Counted from the first letter of the stretch, positions 45,180 through 54,174 are shown. The stretch is DNA of 64,000 nucleotides from Bradyrhizobium sp. CB1717 (GCF_029714325.1 NZ_CP121666.1:1674001-1738000), one strand, 5' to 3'. Translations and numbers: made by a program. The notes: a model not told the origin generated them from the letters alone.

Positions 45180-46319
45180 ATGACCGGCGCCATCAAACCG
45201 TTCCGCATCGCCATCAGCGACGACATCCTCACTGACCTCAAATCGCGCCTCGCGCGCACGCGCTGGCCGGAGGCGGAGCTCGTCGATGACTGGAGCCAGG
45301 GCGCGCCGCTGCAATGGATCCAGGAGATCTGCACCTATTGGGCTGATGGCTACGACTGGCGCGCCCGCGAGGCAAAACTCAATCGCTTCGAGCAATTCAC
45401 CACCGAGATCGACGAGCTCGACATCCATTTCATCCATGTGCGTTCGAAAGAGCCAAACGCGCTGCCGCTGATCATCACCCATGGCTGGCCCGGCTCGATC
45501 GTCGAATTCCACAAGGTGATCGTGCCGCTCACCGATCCCGTCGCGCATGGCGGCAGTCCCGCCGATGCCTTCCACGTCATCTGTCCCTCGCTGCCGGGCT
45601 TCGGCTTCTCCGCCAAGCCGAAGAGTACCGGCTGGGGCGTCGACCGCATCGCGGCGACCTGGGCGAAGCTGATGGACGTGCTCGGCTATGCACGCTACGG
45701 CGCGCAAGGCGGCGACTGGGGCTCGGCAGTGACGACCTCGCTCGGCGCGCAGGACGCCGAGCACTGTGCTGGCATCCACATCACGCTCGCCTTCAACGCG
45801 GCGCCGAAGGTCGAGGGCGAGCCGACAGCGGAGGAGAAGCGCGCGCTCGTCGGCCTCAAGCACTACGTTGATCTCGACTCCGGCTATTCAAGACAGCAGT
45901 CGACGCGGCCGCAGACGCTCGGCTATGGCCTGACGGATTCGCCGAGCGGGCAGGCGGCCTGGATTTTGGAAAAATTCTGGGCCTGGACCGATTGCAACGG
46001 CCATCCCGAAAACATCTTCACTAGGGACGAGCTGCTCGACAACGTCATGCTGTACTGGGCGACGGAGACGGCGACCTCGTCGGTGCGGCTCTATTGGGAG
46101 AGCTTCGGCAAGCGCCGCACGACGCCGGTCGTCAAGGTGCCGACGGGCGTCGCGGTGTTCCCGAAGGAGATCATCACGCCGGTGCGACGCTGGATGGAAC
46201 CGAACTTCCACAACATCACCCATTGGAGCGAGATGGAGATGGGTGGCCATTTCGCCGCCTTCGAGCAGCCGGAGCTGTTCGTGCGCGATGTCAGGAAGTT
46301 CTTCGCGACCGTGCGGTGA
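45180..46319 (+). CDS. Epoxide hydrolase with EHN domain
   Basis: The 379-residue enzyme has the N-terminal epoxide hydrolase domain (residues 1-110, with PFRIAISDDILTDLKSRLARTRWP) followed by the alpha/beta hydrolase core. HGWPGS at 101-106 is the oxyanion element, nucleophilic Asp179 lies in GAQGGDWGSAV, and His in MGGHFAAFEQPE closes the triad. The enzyme opens epoxides to diols, as juvenile-hormone-type and microsomal relatives do. ATG 45180 follows GGGAG; ATG 45165 lies upstream of that site. It is the first gene of a catabolic-looking group with the CoA ligase. Confidence 0.9.
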   Translation: MTGAIKPFRIAISDDILTDLKSRLARTRWPEAELVDDWSQGAPLQWIQEICTYWADGYDWRAREAKLNRFEQFTTEIDELDIHFIHVRSKEPNALPLIITHGWPGSIVEFHKVIVPLTDPVAHGGSPADAFHVICPSLPGFGFSAKPKSTGWGVDRIAATWAKLMDVLGYARYGAQGGDWGSAVTTSLGAQDAEHCAGIHITLAFNAAPKVEGEPTAEEKRALVGLKHYVDLDSGYSRQQSTRPQTLGYGLTDSPSGQAAWILEKFWAWTDCNGHPENIFTRDELLDNVMLYWATETATSSVRLYWESFGKRRTTPVVKVPTGVAVFPKEIITPVRRWMEPNFHNITHWSEMEMGGHFAAFEQPELFVRDVRKFFATVR

Positions 46320-46362
46320 ACCTGTGCAATAACAACAAGACACCGGGAAGACGACCAAGCCG

Positions 46363-47973
46363 ATGCTGACCGAAGCCGCAACCTACGACGAGCTCTATCG
46401 CAACTTCCGCTGGGACATCCCCGCGCGCTTCAACATGGCGGAGGCGTGCTGCGATCGCCATGCCGACGGCACCGGGCGCCTCGCGCTGATCTATGTCGAC
46501 GAGAACGGCGTCACCACGCGCACCTCATTCGACGAGGTCGCGGACATGTCGCGCCGCTTCGCCAATGTATTGAAGGCGGATGGGCTAGTCCGCGGCGACC
46601 GCGTCGCGGTCTTTTTGTCGCAGTCGCTGGAGCTCCCGATCGCGCATATGGCCGCGTTCCGCTCCGGGCTGATCTCGATCCCGCTGTTTGCGCTGTTCGG
46701 CGAGGACGCGCTGGAATTCCGCCTGTCGAATTCGCAGGCAAGAGCCATCATCACCGATGAGGCTGGCTGGGAGAAGCTCACGAAGATCCGCGATCGGCTG
46801 CCCTATCTGCAGGACATCTATGTCACGAGCGGCGCCGTCCACGCCGGCGCAAAGCCGTTCTGGTCAGCGATCGAGACCGCGTCCGAAGATTTTGCAAACG
46901 TCGACACCTCGGCCGATGATCCCGCGCTGATCATCTACACCTCCGGCACCACGGGCAACCCGAAGGGCGCGCTGCATGCGCATCGCGTCGTGCTCGGCCA
47001 TCTCCCGAATGTGGAGATGTGTCACAACTTCCTGCCGCGGCCCGGCGATCTGATGTGGACGCCGGCCGACTGGGCCTGGATCGGCGGCCTCGTCAACGGC
47101 CTGCTGGCATTCTGGTATCACGGCATCCCGCTGGTCGGCCATCGCGCGCGAAAATTCGAGCCGCAGGCGGCGATGCAGATGATGGCCGATCTTTCCGTCC
47201 GCAACGTCTTCCTGCCGCCGACCGCGCTGAAGCTGATGCGCCAGGCCGGCGTGAAGCATCCCGGCGTCAGGCTGCGCAGCATTTTTACGGGCGGCGAATC
47301 CCTCGGCGGCGAATTGCTGGGATGGGTGCGCGAGACTTTTGGCATCGACGCGCATGAGGTGTTCGGCCAGACCGAGTGCAACCTCGTGATCGGCAGCAAC
47401 TCAAATCTCTTTCCGATCCGCCCCGGTGCCATGGGCAAGGCGACGCCGGGCTTCGACGTCCGCATCGTCAACGACAAGGGCGAGGAATTGCCGCGCGGTC
47501 AGCGCGGCATCATCGGCGTGCGCCAGCCGTGCCCGGTCACCATGCTCGAATACTGGCGCAATCCGGAGGCGACGGCGAAGAAGTATGCCGGCGAGTTTTT
47601 GCTCACCGGCGATCTCGGCGTGCAGGACGAGGACGGCTATTTCTGGTATGTCAGCCGTGAGGACGACGTCATCACCACCGCCGGCTATCGCGTCGGCCCG
47701 TCCGAGATCGAGCACACGCTGATGAAGCATCCGTCGGCGGCGATGGCCGCCGTGGTCGGCATCCCCGATCCGATCCGTACCGAGTCGATCAAGGCGTGGA
47801 TCGTGCTGCGTCCAGGCTTTACCGGCAACGACGCGCTCGCGCGCGAGATCCAGGAATTCGTGAAGGTGCAGCTCGCCGCGCACGAATATCCGCGCTACGT
47901 GGAGTTCGCCGAGACGCTGCCGATGACGGCCACGGGCAAGGTGCTGCGGCGCGAGCTGCGGGCGAGGGGTTAG
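46363..47973 (+). CDS. Acyl-CoA synthetase (AMP-forming)
   Basis: The 536-residue enzyme activates a carboxylic acid to its CoA thioester. The P-loop IIYTSGTTGNPKG (about residues 190-202), the adenine motif in HEVFGQTECNLVIGSN and the hinge/aspartate motif LTGDLGVQDEDGYFWYVSREDD (about 406-427) are in place, ending in TATGKVLRREL with the catalytic Lys. The type resembles medium-chain or benzoate-like CoA ligases rather than acetyl-CoA synthetase. It starts 43 bases after the epoxide hydrolase and precedes a MarR gene by 8 bases, so the three form an operon. Confidence 0.9.
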   Translation: MLTEAATYDELYRNFRWDIPARFNMAEACCDRHADGTGRLALIYVDENGVTTRTSFDEVADMSRRFANVLKADGLVRGDRVAVFLSQSLELPIAHMAAFRSGLISIPLFALFGEDALEFRLSNSQARAIITDEAGWEKLTKIRDRLPYLQDIYVTSGAVHAGAKPFWSAIETASEDFANVDTSADDPALIIYTSGTTGNPKGALHAHRVVLGHLPNVEMCHNFLPRPGDLMWTPADWAWIGGLVNGLLAFWYHGIPLVGHRARKFEPQAAMQMMADLSVRNVFLPPTALKLMRQAGVKHPGVRLRSIFTGGESLGGELLGWVRETFGIDAHEVFGQTECNLVIGSNSNLFPIRPGAMGKATPGFDVRIVNDKGEELPRGQRGIIGVRQPCPVTMLEYWRNPEATAKKYAGEFLLTGDLGVQDEDGYFWYVSREDDVITTAGYRVGPSEIEHTLMKHPSAAMAAVVGIPDPIRTESIKAWIVLRPGFTGNDALAREIQEFVKVQLAAHEYPRYVEFAETLPMTATGKVLRRELRARG

Positions 47974-47981
47974 TTTTTTCC

Positions 47982-48449
47982 ATGCCGAAGACGTCTCAAG
48001 CCGCGGGGCTGCATCGCGCTTCGCTCGCGAAGCTGCACGATCTCGATGCGGCGCTGGAGCTCATGTATTACGGCTGGCGCGGGATGACGCTGGAGGCCGA
48101 CGACTATCTCGCCAAGCAGGGTCTGTCGCGCCCGCACCATCGCATCCTCTACGTCGTGGCGCGCCGGCCCGATATCGCGATCGGCGCGCTGATCGAGATC
48201 CTCGGCATTTCCAAGCAGGCCCTGAACCGGCCGCTCAACCTGCTGCTGGAGCGCAAGCTCCTGACGTCGAAGCGCTCGCCCGAGCAGCATCGCTCGAAAT
48301 TGCTGCGCCTGACGGCTGCGGGGCAACGCATCGAGCAAAGGGCATCGGACCACGAGCGCAAGGTCATGCGCCAGGCGTTCGATCGCGCCGGGGCATCTGG
48401 TACGGCGGCCTGGATGACCGTCATGGAGGCGATCGCCGACAACAATTGA
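47982..48449 (+). CDS. MarR family transcriptional regulator
   Basis: The 155-residue protein has the winged helix-turn-helix of MarR: RPHHRILYVVARRPDIAIGALIEIL, KQALNRPLNLLLERKLL (recognition helix) and the wing SKRSPEQHRSKLLRLTAAG, with flanking dimer helices. ATG 47982 lies 8 bases after the stop of the acyl-CoA synthetase, so it is translated from the same message. It could respond to an aromatic or acyl compound handled by that operon. An inverted repeat follows at 48462, and no dyad was noticed at the operon's own start. Confidence 0.88.
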   Translation: MPKTSQAAGLHRASLAKLHDLDAALELMYYGWRGMTLEADDYLAKQGLSRPHHRILYVVARRPDIAIGALIEILGISKQALNRPLNLLLERKLLTSKRSPEQHRSKLLRLTAAGQRIEQRASDHERKVMRQAFDRAGASGTAAWMTVMEAIADNN

Positions 48450-48461
48450 CCCGCTTCTCAA

Positions 48462-48476
48462 GTCAATATGGTTGAC
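48462..48476. promoter_or_regulatory. GTCAA-N5-TTGAC inverted repeat
   Basis: GTCAA and TTGAC flank TATGG, 13 bases past the MarR stop and 55 bases before the NTF2-like gene. It is a candidate binding site for the MarR regulator, or a promoter element (TTGACA-like box at 48472). Confidence 0.45.
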
Positions 48477-48530
48477 ATGAGAGCGCGGCTTTGCCACTTT
48501 CCGGCCAACGGGTCAGGGGAGGGCTCTGCC

Positions 48531-48899
48531 ATGAGCGCAGGGAAGATGGATCGCGCGGCGGCCGAACGTTTCGTCGCGGCATGGTGCGCGAACTGGTGCA
48601 AGGTCGATATCGACGCGGTCGTCGCGCATTTCGCCGACGATGCGCAGATGCGCAGTCCTCTCGCGCTCGAACTGACCGGATCGCCCACCGTCACCGGCGC
48701 GGAGAACATCCGCGCCTATTGGCGGCAAGCCTATGGCCACATCGAAAGCGCGGACCTGAAGATCGTCAGCTGGAGTTGGGACGAGACGATCGCGCGGCTG
48801 ACGGTGTGGTGGCAATTGGGTGGCACGCGCGCCAGCGAATTCATGGACTTCGACGATGCGGGCCGTGTGATCCGCAGCGAAGCTTTTTACGGAAAATAG
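48531..48899 (+). CDS. NTF2-like (SnoaL-type) protein
   Basis: The 122-residue protein has the cone-shaped NTF2/SnoaL fold: a first helix pair MDRAAAERFVAAWCANWCKVDIDAVVAHFADDAQMRSPL followed by beta strands (VTGAENIRAYWRQAY, LKIVSWSWDETIARLTVWWQLGG, ASEFMDFDDAGRVI). Such proteins act as small isomerases or hydrolases, or bind ligands. ATG 48531 has GGGAGGG upstream; the frame further up lacks such a site. It is followed after 2 bases by a membrane protein gene, so both are in one operon. Confidence 0.82.
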   Translation: MSAGKMDRAAAERFVAAWCANWCKVDIDAVVAHFADDAQMRSPLALELTGSPTVTGAENIRAYWRQAYGHIESADLKIVSWSWDETIARLTVWWQLGGTRASEFMDFDDAGRVIRSEAFYGK

Positions 48900-48901
48900 T
48901 C

Positions 48902-49345
48902 ATGCGTCTCTTGGATATCGTTCTGCTCCTCAACACGCTCTGGTTTGTCGGTGCCTTCATCCAGTTCAGCATCGCCCAACGCAATACGCTGAAGATATTG
49001 CTGCCGCGGGAAGAGCGCAGCAATCCGATCGCGCCAACCCTGGCAGCGAGCGTCGCGTTCCTCGGCGGCATGAACCTGCCGATCGGGCTGTTGTCGTTCT
49101 ATCTCCTGGCTGCGCGTCCGCTGTTCTTCCAGCCGGTCCAGGCGCAGCTCGTGCTGTTCCTGTTCTTCTCTGCCTGCCATTTCAGCCAGTTCGTCTACAA
49201 CCTTCCCGTGCTGATGCGCGGCGGACGTGTCGGCGTCGCTTACTGGCCCGTGTTGAAAGGCCCGATGCTCCGGATCTTCGTCATCGACGCGGCGTTGTTC
49301 GCGGCCAATCTCGGCGTGGCGCTCCAGCTCGCGTTCTCGTCCTGA
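48902..49345 (+). CDS. Four-helix integral membrane protein
   Basis: The 147-residue protein starts at ATG 48902, 2 bases after the NTF2-like stop. Four hydrophobic segments are visible: LLDIVLLLNTLWFVGAFIQF, LAASVAFLGGMNLPIGLLSFYLLA, QLVLFLFFSACHFSQFVYNLPVLM and MLRIFVIDAALFAANLGVALQL. I do not recognise a named family. It converges with the hybrid kinase gene (their ends are about 1 base apart). Confidence 0.72.
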   Translation: MRLLDIVLLLNTLWFVGAFIQFSIAQRNTLKILLPREERSNPIAPTLAASVAFLGGMNLPIGLLSFYLLAARPLFFQPVQAQLVLFLFFSACHFSQFVYNLPVLMRGGRVGVAYWPVLKGPMLRIFVIDAALFAANLGVALQLAFSS

Positions 49346-49346
49346 T

Positions 49347-51578
49347 TTATCGCGACGGCGCCGACAGGGCGGCCCGCAGCATCGCGGCAAGATCCTTGCG
49401 CCGGAACGGCTTTGTCAGGATGCGGGCGTTGCCGACCCCGTCGGGCGTCTTGACCGGATCCTGCGTGTAGCCGGAGGTGAAGAGCACCTTGAGCCCGGGC
49501 CGCAGCGCCGTTGCTTGCCGCGCAAGCTCCGGTCCGAACATGCCGCCGGGCATCACGACGTCGGTGAACAGCAAATGGACGTCGCCGCGCTGGCGCAACA
49601 GGTCCAGCGCCGCGGGACCGTTCGACCGCGCGATCACGCGGTAGCCGAGCGCCTTCAGCTCGTTCTCGACATAGGCCCGCACCATGTCGTCGTCCTCGAC
49701 GACGAGAATGGTCTCGCTGCCATCGGGCGCTGCGGTCCGCTCTGCCGGCAATGGATCCTCGGCCGGCGGCGTCGCAAGACGGGGAAAGAACAGCCTGACG
49801 ACGCTGCCGTGTCCCGGTTCGGACTGCATCTGCACCAGCCCGCCGGACTGTCGCACGAAACCGTAGACCATGCTGAGGCCGAGCCCGGTGCCCTTGCCGA
49901 CCTCCTTGGTGGTGAAGAAAGGCTCGAAGGCGCGGCTCGCCACCTCGGCGGTCATGCCGGTGCCGGTGTCGGTCACGGCCACCATGACGTAGTCGCCCGG
50001 CCGCGGCTCGCCGTTGACGTCGAGGTCGGAGTCGCCGAGCGAGATGTTGCGCGCCTCGACCGTCAGCTTGCCGCCGTCGGGCAAAGCGTCGCGCGCGTTG
50101 AGCACGAGGTTGAGCAGCGCGGTCGCCAGCTGGCCGGGATCGACGCTGGTCATCCATAGATCCGCATCGAGCGCGAAGGTGCACTCGACGTGCTCGCCCA
50201 GCGATCTGCGCAGCAACGGTTCCATTTCGAGCAGCTTGCCGGCGATGTCGATGTCGCGCGGCCTCAAGGGCTGCTTGCGCGCGAAGGCGAGCAGGCTCCG
50301 CGTCAGGTCGGAGCCGCGCTCGGCGGCGGTCGCGATGTCGCCGGCGATCCGGTGCAATTCCTTGTTGCCCGCCAGTTGGTCGGCCAGATGCTCCGAGTTG
50401 CCGAGAATGACGGTCAGGAGATTGTTGAAATCGTGCGCCACGCCGCCGGTGAGCTGGCCCATGGCTTCCATCTTCTGCGACTGGCTGAGCTTCTGGTTGA
50501 GGTCGGCGATGGCGGCGCGTTGCTGCTGCAGCGATTCGGCGGTGTCGTTGAGCAGGGTCATCAGCCCCCCGAGCTCGCCGCCCGGATGGGGCGGCGGAAT
50601 CCGCGCGCTGAGATCGCCGCGCCCGAGCTTCTTCGCCATCGCGGCGAGCCGTCCGACCTGGCGCCCAACGCTCACGGTCGCGAGGATCAAGACCGCCGCC
50701 AGCAGCAGCAGCGAGGCCACGGTGAGGATCGCCAGGTCCTCGTAGAGCCGGCGGTTCGCCGCCGCGACCAGTCCATCCTTGGACCGTCCGACCAGGATGT
50801 AGAGACCGGCATCCCGGGTCGATGGCGAGCGGGCGGCGACGCTCCAGACATGGGTGCGGCCCTCGCCATCGGTCACCTCGTGAAAGGACTCCCGGTCGGG
50901 CGCTGCCGCGAAGCGGAACAGTTCGGATCCCGCGATCGACCCGCCGACGGGCACGGACCAGCCTGCTCCGGAGGGAGCGACCAGAACCGTGCCCTTGCCG
51001 TCGACCAGCAGGACATCCTTCTCGGCGAGCAGGCGCCTGTGGTGAAACTCCGCGAATTTGCGCAGGTTGAACGAAGCCAGCAGGATCAGCTTCAATGCGC
51101 CCGCTTCCGTCCGCACCGGATAAGCGATCTGGAGCACCGATATTCCGGTCAAACGGCCAAACACCGGTTCGAGCACGACGCGGTTCGAGGCCAGGGCCTG
51201 CTTGAAATAGGCGCGATCCCGGAGATCGAGGCTGCGGTTGGTCCGCAGCGAGTCGCAGAACAGGCTGCCGTCGGGATCGATGGTCAATATTCCGGTGAAC
51301 TGCGGGTATTCCTCGCGCACTTCCGACAGGAACGCCGAGCACGCCGCCTTGTCGCGGGTGTCGAGGTCGCGGGCGCGGGCTAGACCATAGTGAAGCTGCG
51401 CGGTGCCCTGGATCTTCTCGTTCAGGTCGCTTGCAATCTCGTCGGCCGCCGCCGCCAGATTGGTCAGGGCGGCGTTGATGTCGCTGCTGCGGTTCTGCAT
51501 GAAGCGCAAGCCGACGAGGCCCGCGGGCACCAGCATGGCCGCGATGACGAGGATCAGTAGCCGGGTACGCAAGCTCAT
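49347..51578 (-). CDS. Hybrid sensor histidine kinase with receiver domain
   Basis: The 743-residue inner-membrane kinase has a membrane helix (7-25), a periplasmic dCache-type sensor (about 30-275; YPQFTGILTIDPDGSLFCDSL), a second membrane helix (about 283-305), HAMP (306-360), HisKA with His382 in GGVAHDFNNLLTVILG, HATPase (NLVLNARDALPDGG, DTGTGM, TGLGLSMVYGF) and a C-terminal receiver with phospho-accepting Asp673 in LLFTDVVMPGG. A separate response regulator is not adjacent, so signalling may go by the receiver to a distant partner. The trigger is unknown. Confidence 0.9.
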   Translation of the reverse strand: MSLRTRLLILVIAAMLVPAGLVGLRFMQNRSSDINAALTNLAAAADEIASDLNEKIQGTAQLHYGLARARDLDTRDKAACSAFLSEVREEYPQFTGILTIDPDGSLFCDSLRTNRSLDLRDRAYFKQALASNRVVLEPVFGRLTGISVLQIAYPVRTEAGALKLILLASFNLRKFAEFHHRRLLAEKDVLLVDGKGTVLVAPSGAGWSVPVGGSIAGSELFRFAAAPDRESFHEVTDGEGRTHVWSVAARSPSTRDAGLYILVGRSKDGLVAAANRRLYEDLAILTVASLLLLAAVLILATVSVGRQVGRLAAMAKKLGRGDLSARIPPPHPGGELGGLMTLLNDTAESLQQQRAAIADLNQKLSQSQKMEAMGQLTGGVAHDFNNLLTVILGNSEHLADQLAGNKELHRIAGDIATAAERGSDLTRSLLAFARKQPLRPRDIDIAGKLLEMEPLLRRSLGEHVECTFALDADLWMTSVDPGQLATALLNLVLNARDALPDGGKLTVEARNISLGDSDLDVNGEPRPGDYVMVAVTDTGTGMTAEVASRAFEPFFTTKEVGKGTGLGLSMVYGFVRQSGGLVQMQSEPGHGSVVRLFFPRLATPPAEDPLPAERTAAPDGSETILVVEDDDMVRAYVENELKALGYRVIARSNGPAALDLLRQRGDVHLLFTDVVMPGGMFGPELARQATALRPGLKVLFTSGYTQDPVKTPDGVGNARILTKPFRRKDLAAMLRAALSAPSR

Positions 51579-51842
51579 CGGTCGAATGGTCCACTCTGGT
51601 CATCGCGTGTGGGGGGCGGAGGTACAATTTGCGGCACCGCCCTCCGCTCCGTCCATAGGCATCGTGCCGAAAAGCGAGGAAAGATTTTGACGCACACGCT
51701 TGGCGGGTGGCCGAGGAGGCGCTGCGGGCTCACCGCGATACCGTCGTTCCGTGGTCAACTTGCGCGTGCGCGAGGTGCGGGAGGGCGTTAATATCGAGGT
51801 CGCGTGCGACGGAGATCGCGCCGGCAAATCAGGAGGAAGCTG

Positions 51843-52613
51843 ATGTCCATCTCGGGCAAGGTCGATCCGGTCGTGCGTCCCGTCGTGGCGACCGACATCG
51901 CCGAGGCGCTGGTCGAGGGTCTGCGCGACTTCCAGGCGCTGCCGCTTTACGGGCTTTGCTTCGGCGCGCTCTACGCCGCCGGCGGCATCGCCATCATGCT
52001 CTGCCTCACCGCCTTCGGCATGGTCTATCTGGTCTATCCCCTGGCTGCCGGTTTCGCGCTGATCGGCCCGTTCGTGGCGATCGGCCTCTACGAAGTCAGC
52101 CGCCGCCGCGAGCGGGGCGAGCCGGTTTCGTTCGGCGCGATCTGGTCGGCGGTCCGCGCGCGCAGCGAAATTGGCTGGATGGCGTTCGTCACGCTGTTCG
52201 TGTTCGTGATCTGGATGTACCAGGTGCGGCTGCTGATCGCGCTGCTGCTCGGCTTGCATGCCTCGTTCTCGAGCCTGCAGGAATTCATGACGGTGGTGCT
52301 GACGACCAACGAAGGCCTGCTGTTCCTGGCCATCGGCAACGCGGTCGGCGCCGCGCTGTCGCTGATCCTGTTCTCGCTGACCGTGGTGTCGTTTCCGCTG
52401 CTGCTCGATCGCGAGGTCGATTTCGTCACGGCCATGGTGACGAGCGTGCGGGCGGTGGTGACCAGCCCGCTGCCGATGATCGGCTGGGCCGCCGTGATCG
52501 TGATGCTGCTGATCGTCTCGGCGCTGCCGTATTTTCTCGGCCTGATCGTGACACTGCCCGTGCTCGGGCACGCGACGTGGCATTTGTACCGGCGGCTGGT
52601 GGTGCCGGTGTAG
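51843..52613 (+). CDS. DUF2189 family membrane protein
   Basis: The 256-residue protein has six hydrophobic segments and the DUF2189 opening: EALVEGLRDFQALPLYGLCFGALYAAGGI, VYPLAAGFALIGPFVAIGLYEVSRRRERG. ATG 51843 follows AGGAGGAAGCTG, an ideal ribosome site; upstream frames do not have one. These inner-membrane proteins are often encoded near cytochrome-oxidase genes in other alphaproteobacteria, but here it stands alone beside the kinase gene. The function is unknown. Confidence 0.85.
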   Translation: MSISGKVDPVVRPVVATDIAEALVEGLRDFQALPLYGLCFGALYAAGGIAIMLCLTAFGMVYLVYPLAAGFALIGPFVAIGLYEVSRRRERGEPVSFGAIWSAVRARSEIGWMAFVTLFVFVIWMYQVRLLIALLLGLHASFSSLQEFMTVVLTTNEGLLFLAIGNAVGAALSLILFSLTVVSFPLLLDREVDFVTAMVTSVRAVVTSPLPMIGWAAVIVMLLIVSALPYFLGLIVTLPVLGHATWHLYRRLVVPV

Positions 52614-52644
52614 CTTATCGCTCCCTCCACCCCTTGGGCGGTGC

Positions 52645-52738
52645 CGTAGGGTGGGCAAAGCGAAGCGTGCCCACCGCGTCTGTGCTGTATTGGGTCAGTG
52701 GTGGGCACGGCGCAAGTGCGCCTTTGCCCACCCTACGA
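52645..52738. repeat. Palindromic repeat, GTAGGGTGGGCAAAG family
   Basis: CGTAGGGTGGGCAAAGCGAA pairs with GCGCCTTTGCCCACCCTACG. It sits between the DUF2189 gene and the converging AHSA1 gene. Confidence 0.87.
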
Positions 52739-52767
52739 TACCGAGTTCGCGGAGACCCTCGGCGCAT

Positions 52768-53280
52768 CTACGGCGTCTTGATCCCCATCGCCCTCAACGC
52801 GTCGAGCATCCGCTGCGGCGGGCCCATTTTCACCACCAGCGGCTTGCCGGTCTCGAGCACGCTCTTGAGGCTGGAGAGGATCGCCGGCCAACCCTGCCGT
52901 CCACCTTCGAGTATATCGTCGCTGAGCGGCCGGTCATGGCCTTCGCTCATGGTGAGACGAACCGCATCGCCGACCTGTTCGATCTCGTAGGTCACGAGCG
53001 TCGGGCCGAGCTTTTCGATCAGCTCCGGCCAGTTGACGTTGAAGGTGACGGAGAGCTTTCGCGGCGGGTCATAGGCGAGGACCTCGCCGCTGATGTGCAG
53101 CGCGCCATCAGGCGTGCGCACGATGAACGCGCCGCCAAGGCGCGGCTCGACCTCCACGGCATTGCCGAAGAAATACTGCCTGCTGAACTCGGTCGAGGTC
53201 AGCGCTTCCCACACCTTCTCCGGCGTCGCGGCGATGTAGATGGTGTAGACCGTGAGCGGCCTGAATTGATCGAGGTTCAT
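52768..53280 (-). CDS. SRPBCC (AHSA1-type) protein 2 of the ArsR operon
   Basis: The 170-residue protein is an AHSA1/START-like domain: YTIYIAATPEKVWEALTSTEFSRQYFFG at the N-terminus, then SGEVLAYDPPRKLSVTFNVNWP and a C-terminal helix beginning GWPAILSSLKSVLETGKPL. Such domains bind small hydrophobic ligands. Its ATG overlaps the stop codon of the upstream AHSA1 gene (53277-53280), a sign of translational coupling. It is the last gene of the ArsR-AHSA1-AHSA1 operon and carries a C-terminal extension of about 20 residues that its neighbour lacks. Confidence 0.87.
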   Translation of the reverse strand: MNLDQFRPLTVYTIYIAATPEKVWEALTSTEFSRQYFFGNAVEVEPRLGGAFIVRTPDGALHISGEVLAYDPPRKLSVTFNVNWPELIEKLGPTLVTYEIEQVGDAVRLTMSEGHDRPLSDDILEGGRQGWPAILSSLKSVLETGKPLVVKMGPPQRMLDALRAMGIKTP

Positions 53281-53747
53281 TTTGCATCGAATCCCTTGTT
53301 CAGGGCTGCGCGCGGAATGCCGAGCAGCTTGCCGGTCTCGAGCAGGCTCTTGAGCTGGGACAGGATCGCCGGCCAGCCGTTGGAGACGGCGCCGAGATAT
53401 TTGCCGCCCTCGACGAAGCCGTCATGCAACACGGTCAAACGCACGAGCGCGCCGAATGGTTCGATGGTGAAGAGGACGCGTGAGATCGGCTCGCCGCGCA
53501 GTTCCTCGAACTTGTGGTGCTTGAAGCTGTAAGAGAGGCGCCGCGTCGGATCGGCTTCGAGGATTTCGCCGGAATCGGTGACCTCGCCATCGAGCAGAAG
53601 CGCGAAGGGCGAGCCGACCTTCCAGTCCGATTTCACCTCGGCGCCGAACCAGTATTGCTTGGTGAACGCGCTCGACGTCAGCGCCTCCCACAGTTTTTCC
53701 GGCGTGGTCTCGATATAGCTCACATAGACGAATTGCGGCTTACTCAT
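53277..53747 (-). CDS. SRPBCC (AHSA1-type) protein 1 of the ArsR operon
   Basis: The 156-residue AHSA1-like protein starts YVSYIETTPEKLWEALTSSAFTKQYWFG, with a middle SGEILEADPTRRLSYSF and the C-terminal helix NGWPAILSQLKSLLETGKLL. It is clearly related to the next gene (same ordering of motifs), so the two are tandem paralogues. The start ATG overlaps the ArsR stop codon by 8 bases. Ligand unknown; the operon's regulator suggests induction by a small compound. Confidence 0.87.
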   Translation of the reverse strand: MSKPQFVYVSYIETTPEKLWEALTSSAFTKQYWFGAEVKSDWKVGSPFALLLDGEVTDSGEILEADPTRRLSYSFKHHKFEELRGEPISRVLFTIEPFGALVRLTVLHDGFVEGGKYLGAVSNGWPAILSQLKSLLETGKLLGIPRAALNKGFDAK

Positions 53748-54054
53748 CGCGCTTCTCCAACTGGCGTTTCAACTCGCCGAGCGCGACGAGCTTGTCGCGC
53801 TCGAACTTCCTGATCCAGCGTTCGCCGATCTGATGGATCGGCACCGGGTTGAGGTAGTGCAGCTTCTCGCGGCCGTGCCTGATGGTCGTGACCAGATTGG
53901 CCTCTTCGAGAATGGCAAGGTGCTTGGTGACGGCCTGCCGCGTCATCGCGAGTCCCTCGCAAAGTTCGTTCAGCGTCTGGCCGTTCCTGGCGTGAAGCCT
54001 GTCCAAGAGCGAGCGTCGGGACGCGTCGGCGAGCGCTTTGAAGACTTCATCCAT
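53740..54054 (-). CDS. ArsR family regulator of the AHSA1 operon
   Basis: The 104-residue protein is an ArsR-type winged helix: MDEVFKALADASRRSLLDRL, NGQTLNELCEGLAMTRQAVTKHLAILEEANLV (recognition helix QAVTKHLAIL) and the wing TTIRHGREKLHYLNPVPI. It lacks the CXCXXC metal motif, like most members coupled to AHSA1 proteins. ATG 54054 lies 8 bases behind the -10 box of a predicted promoter whose spacer is the operator, so a longer start at 54072 is excluded and the transcript may be leaderless. It probably represses its own operon. Confidence 0.92.
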   Translation of the reverse strand: MDEVFKALADASRRSLLDRLHARNGQTLNELCEGLAMTRQAVTKHLAILEEANLVTTIRHGREKLHYLNPVPIHQIGERWIRKFERDKLVALGELKRQLEKRDE

Positions 54055-54061
54055 GGCGGTG

Positions 54062-54091
54062 ATAATAGGCAACCAAATGGTTGCATGTCAA
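54062..54091 (-). promoter_or_regulatory. Operator within the ArsR operon promoter
   Basis: On the minus strand TTGACA (54091-54086) and TATTAT (54067-54062) are 18 bases apart, and the spacer holds the perfect dyad GCAACCA-TT-TGGTTGC (54084-54069). The predicted start is at or next to the ATG at 54054. Repressor binding would block polymerase directly. Confidence 0.75.
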
Positions 54092-54098
54092 GCCCGAC

Positions 54099-54174
54099 GT
54101 CATTCCGGAAACCGCGCAGCGGTTATCCGGAATCTCGAGATTCCGGGTTCGCACTTCGTGCGCCCCGGAATGAC
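54099..54174. repeat. Palindromic repeat, GTCATTCCGGAA family
   Basis: GTCATTCCGGAAACCGCGCA leads to a GGAATCTCGAGATTCC centre and ends CCCCGGAATGAC. It lies between the ArsR promoter and the LVIVD gene. Confidence 0.78.
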
